Source: JACOND01 sp965202795 (GTDB lineage: Bacteria > Bdellovibrionota > Bdellovibrionia > Bdellovibrionales > UBA1609). Taken from it: DNA of 64,000 nucleotides. The stretch is taken from NCBI GenBank assembly GCA_965202795.1, contig OZ241848.1, positions 1,302,001 through 1,366,000 on the forward strand, in the 5' to 3' direction. This document shows positions 41,520 through 50,542 of the stretch, in pieces. The notes beneath the pieces were generated by a model that ran no database searches, was not told the DNA's origin, and was given only the letters and a program-made list of their open reading frames with translations. How positions within the stretch are numbered: position 1 is the first letter of the stretch; the number at the start of each line of letters is the position of its first letter. Position numbers and translations under genes: made by a program.

Positions 41520-43206
41520 CAAAGCTTTTATGAAAACAGGGAATCTGGCAGTGTTTAACGGACAGGCTGGCTGCTTCGCGGAGGCTTGGGAGCGGCCGCC
41601 GCAAGGCTGTCCCAGCCAAAACAGGCCAGCCGCCTCTGGGCCAGCCTGTGACTCCGCAGCGGCCTGGGAGCGGCCGCAAGGCCGTCCAGATAAACAGGCG
41701 CGGGCCTGGCTCTGCGGAGCCGCAGCCGCCGGGCTTTTATTATTAATGCCTCCCGCTGACGCGGCGGATGATGATGTCAATAAAGGCATAAGCTTTTTGA
41801 CCCTTTCTGTCGGGATTCAGCATGATTACAAGCTCCCCGAAGACTACAAAGGCCAAAAATTAAAGTTTGAGGGCACTTACAAAAGGCTTTCCGGCATGTC
41901 CCATAGAAAAAAAGAAAACGCCCTCCGCTTTGTTCCAAAAAAACAAGGCTTCGGCGCCCTGATCATAAAGAGCGCAAAGGGCGAGATCCTGCAAAAGCTG
42001 AACATTGATGTCAGAAAAATCAATCTGCGCAAAATCGCCAAAGAGGTGAGCGATCTTTTGATCGCCGTTGATGGAATCAATATAAAAATCCTAAACGGCA
42101 AGGTGGTCATTGACGGCCAGATCATGCTGCCAAAGGATATGGACCGGATTGCCGCCGTCATGGCTCAGTATGGAAACCAGCAAGTGGTCTCTCTGGTGAC
42201 TTTCAGCCCTGAGGCCCAAAACAAAATCGCCGAGCTGATTCTGAAAAAGATCGAAAACCCGGACATTTCGCTTGATGTCATCTACAGCCAGTTTATTTTG
42301 CGCGGCGAGGTGGAGGACGAGGCGGAAAAAGGAAGAGCGGAAAGAATCGCCCGCCTGTATACAAGAATTGACCTGGAAGGCTCAGGCTCAGGCCCGGGAA
42401 AGGTGATGCGCAGAGGCAGGCAGAAAGTGGTCAATTTGATCACTGTCAGGCCGCCGCCTCCGCCGCCGAAAAAAAAGCCCCCGGCGGAGAAAAAGCTCAT
42501 ACAAATTGTTGTCCACTATGTGGAGCTGCACAAAAGCTTTAACAAGGGCTTTGCCTTTCAGTGGTCGCCGCTGATAAACGACGGGACCACGGTAAATGTC
42601 TCAGGCGGCGGGGTGTCGCAGCTGCCCTTCGCGCTGACCGCCACAGTCAAAAACCTGCTCCCCAAGCTGAACTGGGCCAAAAGCTTTAACTTTGCGAGAA
42701 TCCTTCACAATGCCAGCCTGATTTTAAAGGATGGGGAGAAGGGAATCATTAATGTCAGCACAACTGTTCCGGTTTCCCAGCAGACAGCATCGGGGGAGAT
42801 TTCCACCAGCGCGCCGAGGGAGACTCTTATGGCCGATATGACACCGAAGATTACAGGCCCTATGAAGGATCATGTGAATATAAAAGTGGGCTTTAGAGCA
42901 ACAAATATAACGGGCCGCTCCAGCGAGGGGGTTTTAACCACCGAAAGAACACTGCAGACAAACCTCCGCGTGCGGGGCGGGGTGAGCGCGGTCCTTGGCG
43001 GGCTGATCAGCTCCAACATGAGGAAAAACTTTAACCGCCTGCCGCCAGGCTCTGGCGACGCGCCGCCGCTTTTCACCCTGCTGTCTTCAAAAACCTACGA
43101 AACCTCAACCTCCCAGTTTGTGGTTTTTATCACCCCCTCAATCACCCGCTCGGCCAGCTCGGGGATTGAGAGGATCAAAAAGAAATTCAAGCTGGACGAG
43201 AGCTGA
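41467..43206 (+). CDS. cpaC: Tad secretin CpaC/RcpA
   Basis: 579 residues from the ATG in repeat unit 4 (alternative ATG at 41530). Forms the outer-membrane pore of the Tad pilus. The signal-like helix (WLCGAAAAGLLLLMPPADA) sits unusually late, at about residue 80, because the leader includes a translated hairpin cluster (41560-41715). Then come a pilus-N-type domain with FVPKKQGFGALII, a BON-like domain (IKILNGKVVIDGQIMLP), a Pro-rich hinge (RPPPPPPKKKPP), and the secretin core (KLIQIVVHYVELHKSFNKGF, VPVSQQTA, ending QFVVFITPSI). A long leader may hamper export. Confidence 0.88.
   Translation: MSIFKGFIRSCRGFKQAGKAFMKTGNLAVFNGQAGCFAEAWERPPQGCPSQNRPAASGPACDSAAAWERPQGRPDKQARAWLCGAAAAGLLLLMPPADAADDDVNKGISFLTLSVGIQHDYKLPEDYKGQKLKFEGTYKRLSGMSHRKKENALRFVPKKQGFGALIIKSAKGEILQKLNIDVRKINLRKIAKEVSDLLIAVDGINIKILNGKVVIDGQIMLPKDMDRIAAVMAQYGNQQVVSLVTFSPEAQNKIAELILKKIENPDISLDVIYSQFILRGEVEDEAEKGRAERIARLYTRIDLEGSGSGPGKVMRRGRQKVVNLITVRPPPPPPKKKPPAEKKLIQIVVHYVELHKSFNKGFAFQWSPLINDGTTVNVSGGGVSQLPFALTATVKNLLPKLNWAKSFNFARILHNASLILKDGEKGIINVSTTVPVSQQTASGEISTSAPRETLMADMTPKITGPMKDHVNIKVGFRATNITGRSSEGVLTTERTLQTNLRVRGGVSAVLGGLISSNMRKNFNRLPPGSGDAPPLFTLLSSKTYETSTSQFVVFITPSITRSASSGIERIKKKFKLDES
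41560..41715. repeat. Hairpin (REP-like) elements inside the cpaC leader
   Basis: Three cores (GGGAGCGGCCGCCGCAAGGC, GGGAGCGGCCGCAAGGCCGTCC) with CCAGATAAACAGGCG and CCTCTGGGCCAGCCTGTGAC tails, all open in the cpaC frame and giving WERPQGRPDKQARAW-type peptides. Confidence 0.8.
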
Positions 43207-43210
43207 GGCC

Positions 43211-45547
43211 ATGCGCATATCCGAGAAATGCCATATCATCCCGCTGACCGGCGGCAAGGGCGGCCTGGGAAAAAGCCTCATCGCCGCCAACCTGGCCCTG
43301 GCCGCCCAAAAGGAGTTTAAAATCCCCGTCCTGCTGATTGATCTGGACAGCCGGAGCTGCGGGGATCAAAATGTGATTTTGGGAATGCGCTCCAAGCTGA
43401 ATGTGGAGCAGCTTGGAAGCTTCAAGCAGGCCCTTAACCAAAGCGCGCTCTCCTCTGTTTTGGCCTATCATCCCTCCGGCATGGCGTATTTAAGCGCCGT
43501 CACAGGGCCGGATCAGCGTCTGAGCTGCGAGCTTTCCCTGTTTAAAAAGCAGCTGTCCTCGCTCTCCCAGTTTTTCAGCTATATTTTTGTGGATTTAGGG
43601 AGCGATATCGGCCCGCTCCAGAGCCTCGTTTTGGACTCGGCCAGCGCGGTCCTGCTGGTTGCCGCGCCGGAAATCCTGGCGCTCAACCAGAGCAAGCGGA
43701 TTTTAGGAGAGCTGTCCCATCTGCCCTCCGCCCTTTTTTATCTGGCTGTCAACCGGGTTGGATCTTCCGGGCTGAACGCCTCTGTGGTCTCCCGCGCTTT
43801 GGGGCGCCCGATTTTGGCCTCCTTCCCGGAGGAAAACCTTGTGGCCGAAAGCCTGCACTCCTCAAAGCCTTATGTGGTTTCAAGCCCGCAGTCGGCCAGC
43901 GCGAAAAGCTGCCACGAGCTGATCCGCAAGCTGAACAGCGGGATTCTTGAAAAAGGAAAACAAATGGGGCGCTCCGCCGCGCCAAAGCCCGCGGCTGCCG
44001 CTGCGCCGCCCCCCGGATCCGCCCCGGAGCCTGCCGGCGTTTTGCCTGGGAAGGGCAAAAAAGACCTTGATCCCATGACTTTGCTCAAAATGCAGATACA
44101 TTCAGAGCTGATCAAAGAAATGGATCTGAAAAAAGACCTGACAAAGGCCAAAGACGAAAGCTCAAAGCAGGAGCTTCGGAGCAAAACCAAGACAGTTATC
44201 TCCCGCCTTGTGGATCTGAGAGGCGGAGACCTTACAAGGGAAAAAAGATCCCAAATCATCAAGCAGGTTCTGGACGAGTCGCTGGGGCTGGGGGTCTTGG
44301 AGGAGCTTTTATCCGACAAGGCGGTCTCTGAGATCATGATCAACGGCTGCGATCAGATTTACTGCGAAAAAAACGGCCGCCTGCAGCTCAGCCCCCATAC
44401 TGTGACCTCCAACCTGCATCTCCGAAACATTGTGGAGAGGATTGTCAGCCCGCTGGGCCGGCGGATTGACGAAAAAGTCCCTTATGTGGACGCCCGTCTG
44501 GCTGACGGAAGCCGGGTGAACGCCATTATTGAGCCTTTGGCCATGGATGGCCCCGCCATAACCATTAGAAAGTTCCCCACAGAGCAGATCAAAATGGATG
44601 ATCTGGTTGTCCGCTTTAAGTCTATTACCAAAGAGATGGCGGGCTTTCTGAAAATCTGTGTGGAGCAGGGGATGAATGTGATCATTTCGGGCGGAACAGG
44701 ATCGGGAAAAACAACCTTTTTAAATGTGCTCTCCAGCTTTATTCCCGGCGGCGAGAGAATCATCACCGTGGAGGACGCCGCCGAGCTTCAGCTCAAGCAG
44801 GATCATGTGGTCCGCCTGGAAACCCGCCCCGCCAACATTGAGGGCGAGGGCGCCGTCACCATCAGGGATCTGATCAAAAACTCGCTCAGAATGCGCCCCG
44901 ACCGGATTGTTGTCGGAGAGTGCCGGGACGGCGCGGCCCTGGACATGCTTTCGGCCATGAACACAGGGCATGACGGCTCCCTGACCACAGTCCACGCAAA
45001 CAACGCGAGGGAGGCTGTGGCGCGGCTGGAAACCCTCTGCCTTATGGCGGGCATGGATCTGCCGGCCAAGGCCATCCGCGAGCAAATCGCCGGGGCGGTC
45101 AATTTGATTGTTCAGATTGGGCGGATGAGCGACGGCAGCCGAAAGGTGAAAAGCGTCACAGAGGTTGTGGGGATGCAGGGGGATGTTGTCACCCTTCAGG
45201 AGGTTTTTCGGTTTAAGGAGGAGGGCTTTACCAAGGAGGGGAAAATCATCGGACAGTTTCAGGCTTCGGGGATCATCCCCGGCTTTGTTGAAAAATTTGA
45301 GCAGCGGGGCGTCAAGATCCCAAGAGATTTATTTACCACAAAAAAAACCCAGTCTATGGAGCCGTCTCCGCCTTCGGGGCCTGCAAAGGGCGGACTCAGG
45401 CGGCCCGCCATAAGACGGCCCGCCGGCCTGATCAGGCCCGCCGCGGGCGCTGCCGCTGCGGCAGGGCAAAAGCCGCGGATGGGCCAGCCGCCGGCCCGGC
45501 CCCCCGGACTGGCAAAGCCCGGCCAGCTGATAAAAAGAGGGGCATAA
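43211..45547 (+). CDS. Fused CpaE-like ATPase and TadA/CpaF motor
   Basis: 778 residues from the ATG at 43211, four bases after the cpaC stop. Residues 1-270 form a ParA/MinD-type domain as in CpaE: deviant Walker A GGKGGLGKS, VLLIDLDSRSCGDQNVI, YIFVDLGSDIGPL. A Pro/Ala linker (about 280-315) leads to a complete TadA type II/IV secretion ATPase: EIMINGCDQIYCEKNGRL, Walker A ISGGTGSGKTTF, IITVEDAAELQL, RMRPDRIVVGECRDG and the His box GHDGSLTTVHAN. The Pro/Gly-rich tail is extra. These are normally two genes (cpaE, cpaF); the joined frame would tie localisation to the motor. Confidence 0.9.
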   Translation: MRISEKCHIIPLTGGKGGLGKSLIAANLALAAQKEFKIPVLLIDLDSRSCGDQNVILGMRSKLNVEQLGSFKQALNQSALSSVLAYHPSGMAYLSAVTGPDQRLSCELSLFKKQLSSLSQFFSYIFVDLGSDIGPLQSLVLDSASAVLLVAAPEILALNQSKRILGELSHLPSALFYLAVNRVGSSGLNASVVSRALGRPILASFPEENLVAESLHSSKPYVVSSPQSASAKSCHELIRKLNSGILEKGKQMGRSAAPKPAAAAAPPPGSAPEPAGVLPGKGKKDLDPMTLLKMQIHSELIKEMDLKKDLTKAKDESSKQELRSKTKTVISRLVDLRGGDLTREKRSQIIKQVLDESLGLGVLEELLSDKAVSEIMINGCDQIYCEKNGRLQLSPHTVTSNLHLRNIVERIVSPLGRRIDEKVPYVDARLADGSRVNAIIEPLAMDGPAITIRKFPTEQIKMDDLVVRFKSITKEMAGFLKICVEQGMNVIISGGTGSGKTTFLNVLSSFIPGGERIITVEDAAELQLKQDHVVRLETRPANIEGEGAVTIRDLIKNSLRMRPDRIVVGECRDGAALDMLSAMNTGHDGSLTTVHANNAREAVARLETLCLMAGMDLPAKAIREQIAGAVNLIVQIGRMSDGSRKVKSVTEVVGMQGDVVTLQEVFRFKEEGFTKEGKIIGQFQASGIIPGFVEKFEQRGVKIPRDLFTTKKTQSMEPSPPSGPAKGGLRRPAIRRPAGLIRPAAGAAAAAGQKPRMGQPPARPPGLAKPGQLIKRGA

Positions 45548-45550
45548 GCC

Positions 45551-46429
45551 ATGATGAGCTATTTTATGCATCCGCTGATCCTGAGCCTCACTATAGGGCT
45601 TATGGCTTTTATCTGCTCTTACTGCTGGTCCGATAAAATCAGGGCCTTTTTGAGTGAGAAAACCTTTGGCTCGCAAAAGGAGATTTTTGAGCTTTTAGAC
45701 AAGCTTTTGATCAGCCAGCCAAAAGAAAAAACCGCCCGCAATATGTGGATACTCTCTTTAAGCCTGGCCTGCCTGGTTTTTTTGCTGCTCTGGCCGAATA
45801 TAATATTCAGCTTTGCCGGCGGAACAGCCGCGTTTCTTGGGGTTTGGATGGGGGCCAAGGTGTTTCTGCGGGGGCTTTGGAGCGCCCACTGCAGCCAGGT
45901 TGTGGGGCAGATGGTGGAGGCGCTGACCATTATGTGCAACAGCCTGAAGGTGGGACTCAGCATGCCGCAGGCCATGGAGCGGGTGATGAAGGGCTTTTCC
46001 GGCCCTTTGTCAAAGGAGTTTCAGCTGGTTTTAAACAAAACCCGCCTGGGGCAGTCTTTGGAGGAGGCGCTGACGGAAATGGGCGAGAGGATTCAGCGCC
46101 CGGATATTGATATGCTGGTGACGACCATCAATATTTTGAGGGAGACTGGGGGGAACCTGGCGGAGACTTTTTTTGTCATGGCGGAAACCCTCCGCGAGCG
46201 GCAAAAAATGGAGAAAAAAATCAAGGCTTTGACGGCGCAGGGGATGATGCAGGCCCGGATCATGTCCGCCCTGCCGTTTATTTTGATCGGGATTTTTTAT
46301 GTCATGGACAAGCCGTATATTTCCCCTCTGCTTTTTACGCCCCTTGGCTGGGCCTGCCTGCTTTTAATCACGGGGCTTGTTGTCGGAGGCTGGTTCATGA
46401 TGAAAAAAATGGTCGCCATCAAGGTCTGA
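45551..46429 (+). CDS. tadB: Tad inner-membrane platform protein TadB
   Basis: 292 residues, starting 3 nt after the motor gene. N-terminal helix, a helix pair (LSLACLVFLLLWPNIIF, TAAFLGVWMGAKV), then the T2SSF domain (MVEALTIMCNSLKVGLSMPQ, GPLSKEFQLVLNKTRLGQSL, MLVTTINILRETGGNLAETF) and two C-terminal helices. It forms the platform on which TadA acts. A TadC partner normally follows but is not found before the ABC genes. Confidence 0.88.
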   Translation: MMSYFMHPLILSLTIGLMAFICSYCWSDKIRAFLSEKTFGSQKEIFELLDKLLISQPKEKTARNMWILSLSLACLVFLLLWPNIIFSFAGGTAAFLGVWMGAKVFLRGLWSAHCSQVVGQMVEALTIMCNSLKVGLSMPQAMERVMKGFSGPLSKEFQLVLNKTRLGQSLEEALTEMGERIQRPDIDMLVTTINILRETGGNLAETFFVMAETLRERQKMEKKIKALTAQGMMQARIMSALPFILIGIFYVMDKPYISPLLFTPLGWACLLLITGLVVGGWFMMKKMVAIKV

Positions 46430-46548
46430 CTGATAAAGCCCTTTTTAAGCATGCTGTCCAATGACGGAAGATTTATGGCCGCGCTTATATTAAGAAGTCC
46501 ACAAATATTCTGACAAAATTATTGGAACTCTCTAATAAAGCCTTCTTT

Positions 46549-46596
46549 AAAAAATGTTATTCCATGCTGGAATATATTTATGAACTCCTGTATAAC
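46549..46596 (+). repeat. Solitary copy of the 47-bp repeat of 6433
   Basis: AAAAAATGTTATTCCATGCTG through ATTTATGAACTCCTGTATAA matches 6433-6479, 40 kb away, with one or two changes. The surrounding gap 46430-46649 holds no gene I can support. Confidence 0.75.
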
Positions 46597-46649
46597 TGCG
46601 GGGGGCCGCGGCCGGCCGGGGCGGGCGGATCTGGCGGAAAACTCTTAAG

Positions 46650-47504
46650 ATGAGCGCGGGCATTCTTATAGAGGGGCTTTCCAAAAGATACGGCCGGGTT
46701 CAGGCCCTGAAAAATCTTTCCTTTCAGGTCAAAAAGGGGGAGTGCGCCGGCCTGCTGGGGACAAACGGGGCGGGCAAATCCACTGTGATGTCCATATTGA
46801 CGGGGCAGCTGCGGCCCTGTTCGGGGAGGGCGCTGGTTTTGGGAATAGACCCTGTTTTCCGCTCCAAAGACATCCATTCGTTTATGGGCTATGTCCCGGA
46901 CAGGCAGTCTGTCTATGATGAATTGACCGCGCGGCAGAATATTGAGGTTTTTCGGCAGCTGAACAAAGCCCCTGCCGGCCGGACAGAGGAGGTTATTCAG
47001 CAGCTTCAGCTCTCAGACAAGGCGGGGGCCAAAGCGGGCCGGCTTTCCCGCGGCCAAAGGCAGAGGCTTTTGATCGCCAGGGCGCTTGTTCATAACCCCC
47101 GGGTCCTGCTTTTAGACGAGCCGGCCGCGGGCCTGGATCCTGACGCGGCGGATTTTGTCTGCCAGATCCTGCGGGAGCTGAAGCGCGCCGGCGCGGCCAT
47201 TCTTTTAACCACCCATTCAATGAGTTTGGCGGAAAAGCTCTGTGATTCCATTATCCTCCTGAGCAAAGGGGAAAAGCGGGGGGAGGGATCTCTTTCTGAT
47301 TTGCGGGCGAAGCATGGGCGCCTGGAGATCAGGGTGTCTTTAACTGCCGGCGGCCGGCAAAAGAGCCTGAGCATCCCCTTCAAAAAAGGCTTTTTAAAGG
47401 AGCTGGAAAAAATCAGCGGCCAGGGGGAGATCACCTCAATCCGCTCAGATGAAAAAAGCCTGGAGGATATTTTTCTCGCCATGGCCCGGAGGCCAAAGCC
47501 ATGA
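46650..47504 (+). CDS. ABC exporter ATP-binding protein
   Basis: 284 residues. Walker A GTNGAGKSTVM, signature LSRGQRQRL, Walker B VLLLDEPAAGLDP and the switch His (LLTTHSM) are all present. The C-terminal 70 residues follow the pattern of ABC-2 exporters of the CcmA/NatA/GldA type. It overlaps the permease gene by 4 nt, so the two form one transporter. Substrate unknown. Confidence 0.9.
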   Translation: MSAGILIEGLSKRYGRVQALKNLSFQVKKGECAGLLGTNGAGKSTVMSILTGQLRPCSGRALVLGIDPVFRSKDIHSFMGYVPDRQSVYDELTARQNIEVFRQLNKAPAGRTEEVIQQLQLSDKAGAKAGRLSRGQRQRLLIARALVHNPRVLLLDEPAAGLDPDAADFVCQILRELKRAGAAILLTTHSMSLAEKLCDSIILLSKGEKRGEGSLSDLRAKHGRLEIRVSLTAGGRQKSLSIPFKKGFLKELEKISGQGEITSIRSDEKSLEDIFLAMARRPKP

Positions 47505-48328
47505 GCCTTCAAAGGATTTGGACGGTCATAAAAAAAGATCTGCTTTGGATCAAAGGCGATGTCAAAATCCTGATCGCCGTGTCCGCCGCCCCCGCGTTTA
47601 TTATTCTGGCGTTTTCCTCTCTTTCAGCGGATGGCGGCAAACCCGCGGCGCCAGTCAGCGCGGCTGATCTTTCCCCGGCGGATATAGCCTCTGCCGGCAT
47701 GCTGATGCTGCTGCTTCTTTCGGGCTGTGTCGCCATGAGCCAGCTGATTTTGCATGAAAAAACAAAAGGGACCCTGTCCGCGCTTTTGATCTCGCCGCTT
47801 AAATATCAGGAGTTTCTTTTGGGAAAGCTGTTTTTTTGCTTTGCGCTGTCTGTTTGCCTGTCCGCGGCGCTGGTTTGGGCCTCCGCGGGAGTCAATCTGA
47901 GCCTTTTTGTTTTTCTGAATATCCTTCCGATTGCGGGGACAGCCTGCCTTATCGGCTGCCTTGTGGGGCTGTTTTCCGAAACAGAGATGGAAAACAACGC
48001 CCTGGCTTTTTTGGCCGCCATGTTTTTTGTCTCCTCTTTTGGCCTGAAGTCCATCCCCCTGCCAGCTGCGGAGGCTTTTTACAAAATCCACCCGCTGTCT
48101 CATTTTCTGGAGGCGCTTTCCGCGGAAAAGCCCCCTTTTGGCATGGCCCTCCACATGGGGTTTGGATTTCTGCTTTTTTTTGGGGTTTTTCTTTTTGCCG
48201 CGCTTTATGTCCGGTTTTATTTTTCTTTTGGCAGGGAGAAAAGACTCTCTTTTCCCCTAACCGGCATTTTTTTCGGCGGCCTGAGCGCGCTGTCCGCGCT
48301 TTCCGGGCTTTTTTTCTCAATCGCCTGA
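47501..48328 (+). CDS. ABC-2 type permease
   Basis: 275 residues with six hydrophobic segments and a periplasmic loop after the first (SLSADGGKPAAPVSAADLSP). HEKTKGTLSALLISPLKYQEFLLGKL is the hallmark of ABC-2 permeases. Partner of the preceding ATPase. The resemblance to GldF/NatB exporters does not fix the cargo. Confidence 0.88.
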   Translation: MSLQRIWTVIKKDLLWIKGDVKILIAVSAAPAFIILAFSSLSADGGKPAAPVSAADLSPADIASAGMLMLLLLSGCVAMSQLILHEKTKGTLSALLISPLKYQEFLLGKLFFCFALSVCLSAALVWASAGVNLSLFVFLNILPIAGTACLIGCLVGLFSETEMENNALAFLAAMFFVSSFGLKSIPLPAAEAFYKIHPLSHFLEALSAEKPPFGMALHMGFGFLLFFGVFLFAALYVRFYFSFGREKRLSFPLTGIFFGGLSALSALSGLFFSIA

Positions 48329-48334
48329 TGGCCG

Positions 48335-48550
48335 CCGCGGGAGCCGCCGCAAGGCCGTCCCTCTGGACAAGCCTGCCACACTCCTCGGAGGGCGGAACGG
48401 CCGCGAGGCTGTCCTCTGGAAAGGCCTGCCACTCCGCGGCGGCCCGGGAACAGCCGCTAGGCTGGCCCAACAAGCAGGCGGCGGGAACGGCCGCCAGGCC
48501 GTCCCATCAAACAGGCAGAGGCCGGCCCAACAAGCAGGCGGCGGCCCTGA
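48335..48550. repeat. Hairpin (REP-like) element cluster
   Basis: Five or six cores (GGGAGCCGCCGCAAGGCCGTCC, GGAACGGCCGCGAGGC and others) with CCAACAAGCAGGCGG and CCCTCTGGACAAGCCTGCC tails. The remainder of the gap to 48806 holds no gene. Confidence 0.85.
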
Positions 48551-48806
48551 AAAACTGGCTCATGGGCTTGTTTTGAAGCCGGTTTTGGAAAAAAAACGCA
48601 AAAAAAACAGCGGATTCGGAAAAAAAACCTGCGCAAAATTTTTTTTTGCCATAAAATAAAATCTGAAGCGGGGGGGATCCCCGGCGCGGGGGCTGGACAG
48701 CAGCGGAGGCCGCGGGGCAGCCGGCGGGAAACAGCCCCCCCCGGCAGGACAAAAAAAGCCGCTTTTTTTCAGCGGAAGGCCAGCAAAAAAAAAGGAGACA
48801 GCCAAA

Positions 48807-50477
48807 ATGAAACACATTATTTTCTTTGTTTTTCTCAGTTTCCCTTTCCTGTCCGCCGGCATTATGGACACCAGAAGCGCCGGATACAGCAAGACCTTTG
48901 TTGACTGGAGGAGGGAGGGGAGCGGCTTTGCTCTGCGAATCGAAAGAAGCTACAACAGCCGCTCGCTTTACAATGGGATTTTCGGCTTTGGCTGGTGCTC
49001 TAATTTTGAAACACGGATGGACGCCATGCCCGACAACTCGCTCAAAGCGGTTGAGTGCGGGGGCGGCCAGGAGACCCTTTATTACCAAAAAGGCAAGTCA
49101 GTGGACGCCGCCCTGCAGACAAAAGCCATTATAGACAAAATGAAGCAAAGAAGGATGAGCAAAAAAGACCTGCGGAAGCTGGAGCAGGACCTTCTCCGAA
49201 GCCAGACCCTGAGATCGGACTTTATCGGCGCGCTGAAGCTCAAGGGAAAGGTCAGAGAGGGGGCTAGGCACTACGCCAGCGGCAGGTCCAATGAGTATGT
49301 CATCCCCCTCAGGGGCGGGGGAGGCTTCCGCCGGGTCCTGCCGACGGGAATCTCAGAGATTTTTAACAACGATGGCCGGCTGGTCAAAGTGACTGACAGG
49401 CAGGGCCATTTTATAGAGATATCCTGGAAGCCCAAAGAGATTCTTGTCACGGACAGCAGGGGCCGGATCCTCCGGCTGATTTTGCAGTCAGGCAAGGTCA
49501 AAACCGCAAAATTCGGAAAAAAAACCGTGGCCTCCTACAGGCATGACGGCGAAGATCTGAAAGAAATCAAAAACGCCTATAACGAGACTTTCAGCCATGA
49601 CTATGATGACTTTCATAACCTGACCAAAACAGTCTATCCTGACAAGACAACTGAGGAGCTTCGCTACAATGTGAAAAAAGACTGGGTGGTGAAATTCATC
49701 GACCGCCGCGGCTGCGTGGAAAGCTACGGCTTTGGAAAAAACAAAAAAAACCCAGACCATTATTTTTCAACCGTTGAAAAAACATGCGGCAGGGGGGCGA
49801 AGAGGAGGGTGGTCAACAGAAGCAAATATGAGTTTTGGAACAAACCGCTCCCCGGCGGCCGGGGGGGCAAATACCTTCACAGGGCCAGGACTGTCGTCAA
49901 TGGGGTCCTGACCGCTGATGTCACCTATCATCCAAAGTTTGGCTCCCCGATCTCTTTTTACAGAAACGGGGTCAGGACAAAAAGGGATTACTACGCCAAT
50001 GGGTTTTTAAAGGAAAAAAAATCCCCTTTTTTGACTGTGACATACAAAAACTACCACAAAAAATGCCGGCGGCCTGAGCTTGTGGAAATGGCTCACAAGT
50101 CCCCCCCCTCAAAAAAAGTCACAAGGCGGGACATCATCTCCTTCCAATACAACAGCTCCAGCTGCGAGCTGCGGCTGGCAAAAAAATCGGATGATGAATG
50201 GATCAAGGTCCGCCACGACAAACAGGGGCGCCTCAGATATATGGAGGATCAGTCGCGCAAAGCGGTGACAATCGGCTGGCACAAAACCTTAAAGCAGCCG
50301 GCGGTCATTACCCGCAAGGGGGTTGGCTCAGTCCGCGTGATCTACAACGAAAAAGGCGAGCTGGTGGATCTAAAGGCGGGCAAGGCCGGGGTTGCGATTA
50401 TGGCCCAGGTGACCTCTGTGTTTAATAATTTTCTTCAAACCATTTCGCCGGTTGCGGAGGAAATGGTCATTTTGTAA
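48807..50477 (+). CDS. Secreted RHS/YD-repeat-type protein
   Basis: 556 residues; AAAGGAGACAGCC before the ATG. Signal peptide (IIFFVFLSFPFLSAG). The first part (SAGYSKTFVDWRR, IERSYNSRSLYNGIFGFGWC) resembles the N-terminal domain of RHS/wall-associated proteins. YD-like units follow (GISEIFNNDGRLVKVTDRQG, YDDFHNLTKTVYPDKTTEEL, VRVIYNEKGELVDL). It is much shorter than toxin-bearing RHS proteins and ends without a recognisable toxin domain. Probably a periplasmic or surface protein. Confidence 0.75.
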   Translation: MKHIIFFVFLSFPFLSAGIMDTRSAGYSKTFVDWRREGSGFALRIERSYNSRSLYNGIFGFGWCSNFETRMDAMPDNSLKAVECGGGQETLYYQKGKSVDAALQTKAIIDKMKQRRMSKKDLRKLEQDLLRSQTLRSDFIGALKLKGKVREGARHYASGRSNEYVIPLRGGGGFRRVLPTGISEIFNNDGRLVKVTDRQGHFIEISWKPKEILVTDSRGRILRLILQSGKVKTAKFGKKTVASYRHDGEDLKEIKNAYNETFSHDYDDFHNLTKTVYPDKTTEELRYNVKKDWVVKFIDRRGCVESYGFGKNKKNPDHYFSTVEKTCGRGAKRRVVNRSKYEFWNKPLPGGRGGKYLHRARTVVNGVLTADVTYHPKFGSPISFYRNGVRTKRDYYANGFLKEKKSPFLTVTYKNYHKKCRRPELVEMAHKSPPSKKVTRRDIISFQYNSSSCELRLAKKSDDEWIKVRHDKQGRLRYMEDQSRKAVTIGWHKTLKQPAVITRKGVGSVRVIYNEKGELVDLKAGKAGVAIMAQVTSVFNNFLQTISPVAEEMVIL

Positions 50478-50542
50478 AAGCTTATTGGCAAGGCCGCCAA
50501 TAATATCTAAATATGCCCGCCGCCTGCGTTGAATATTTAAGG

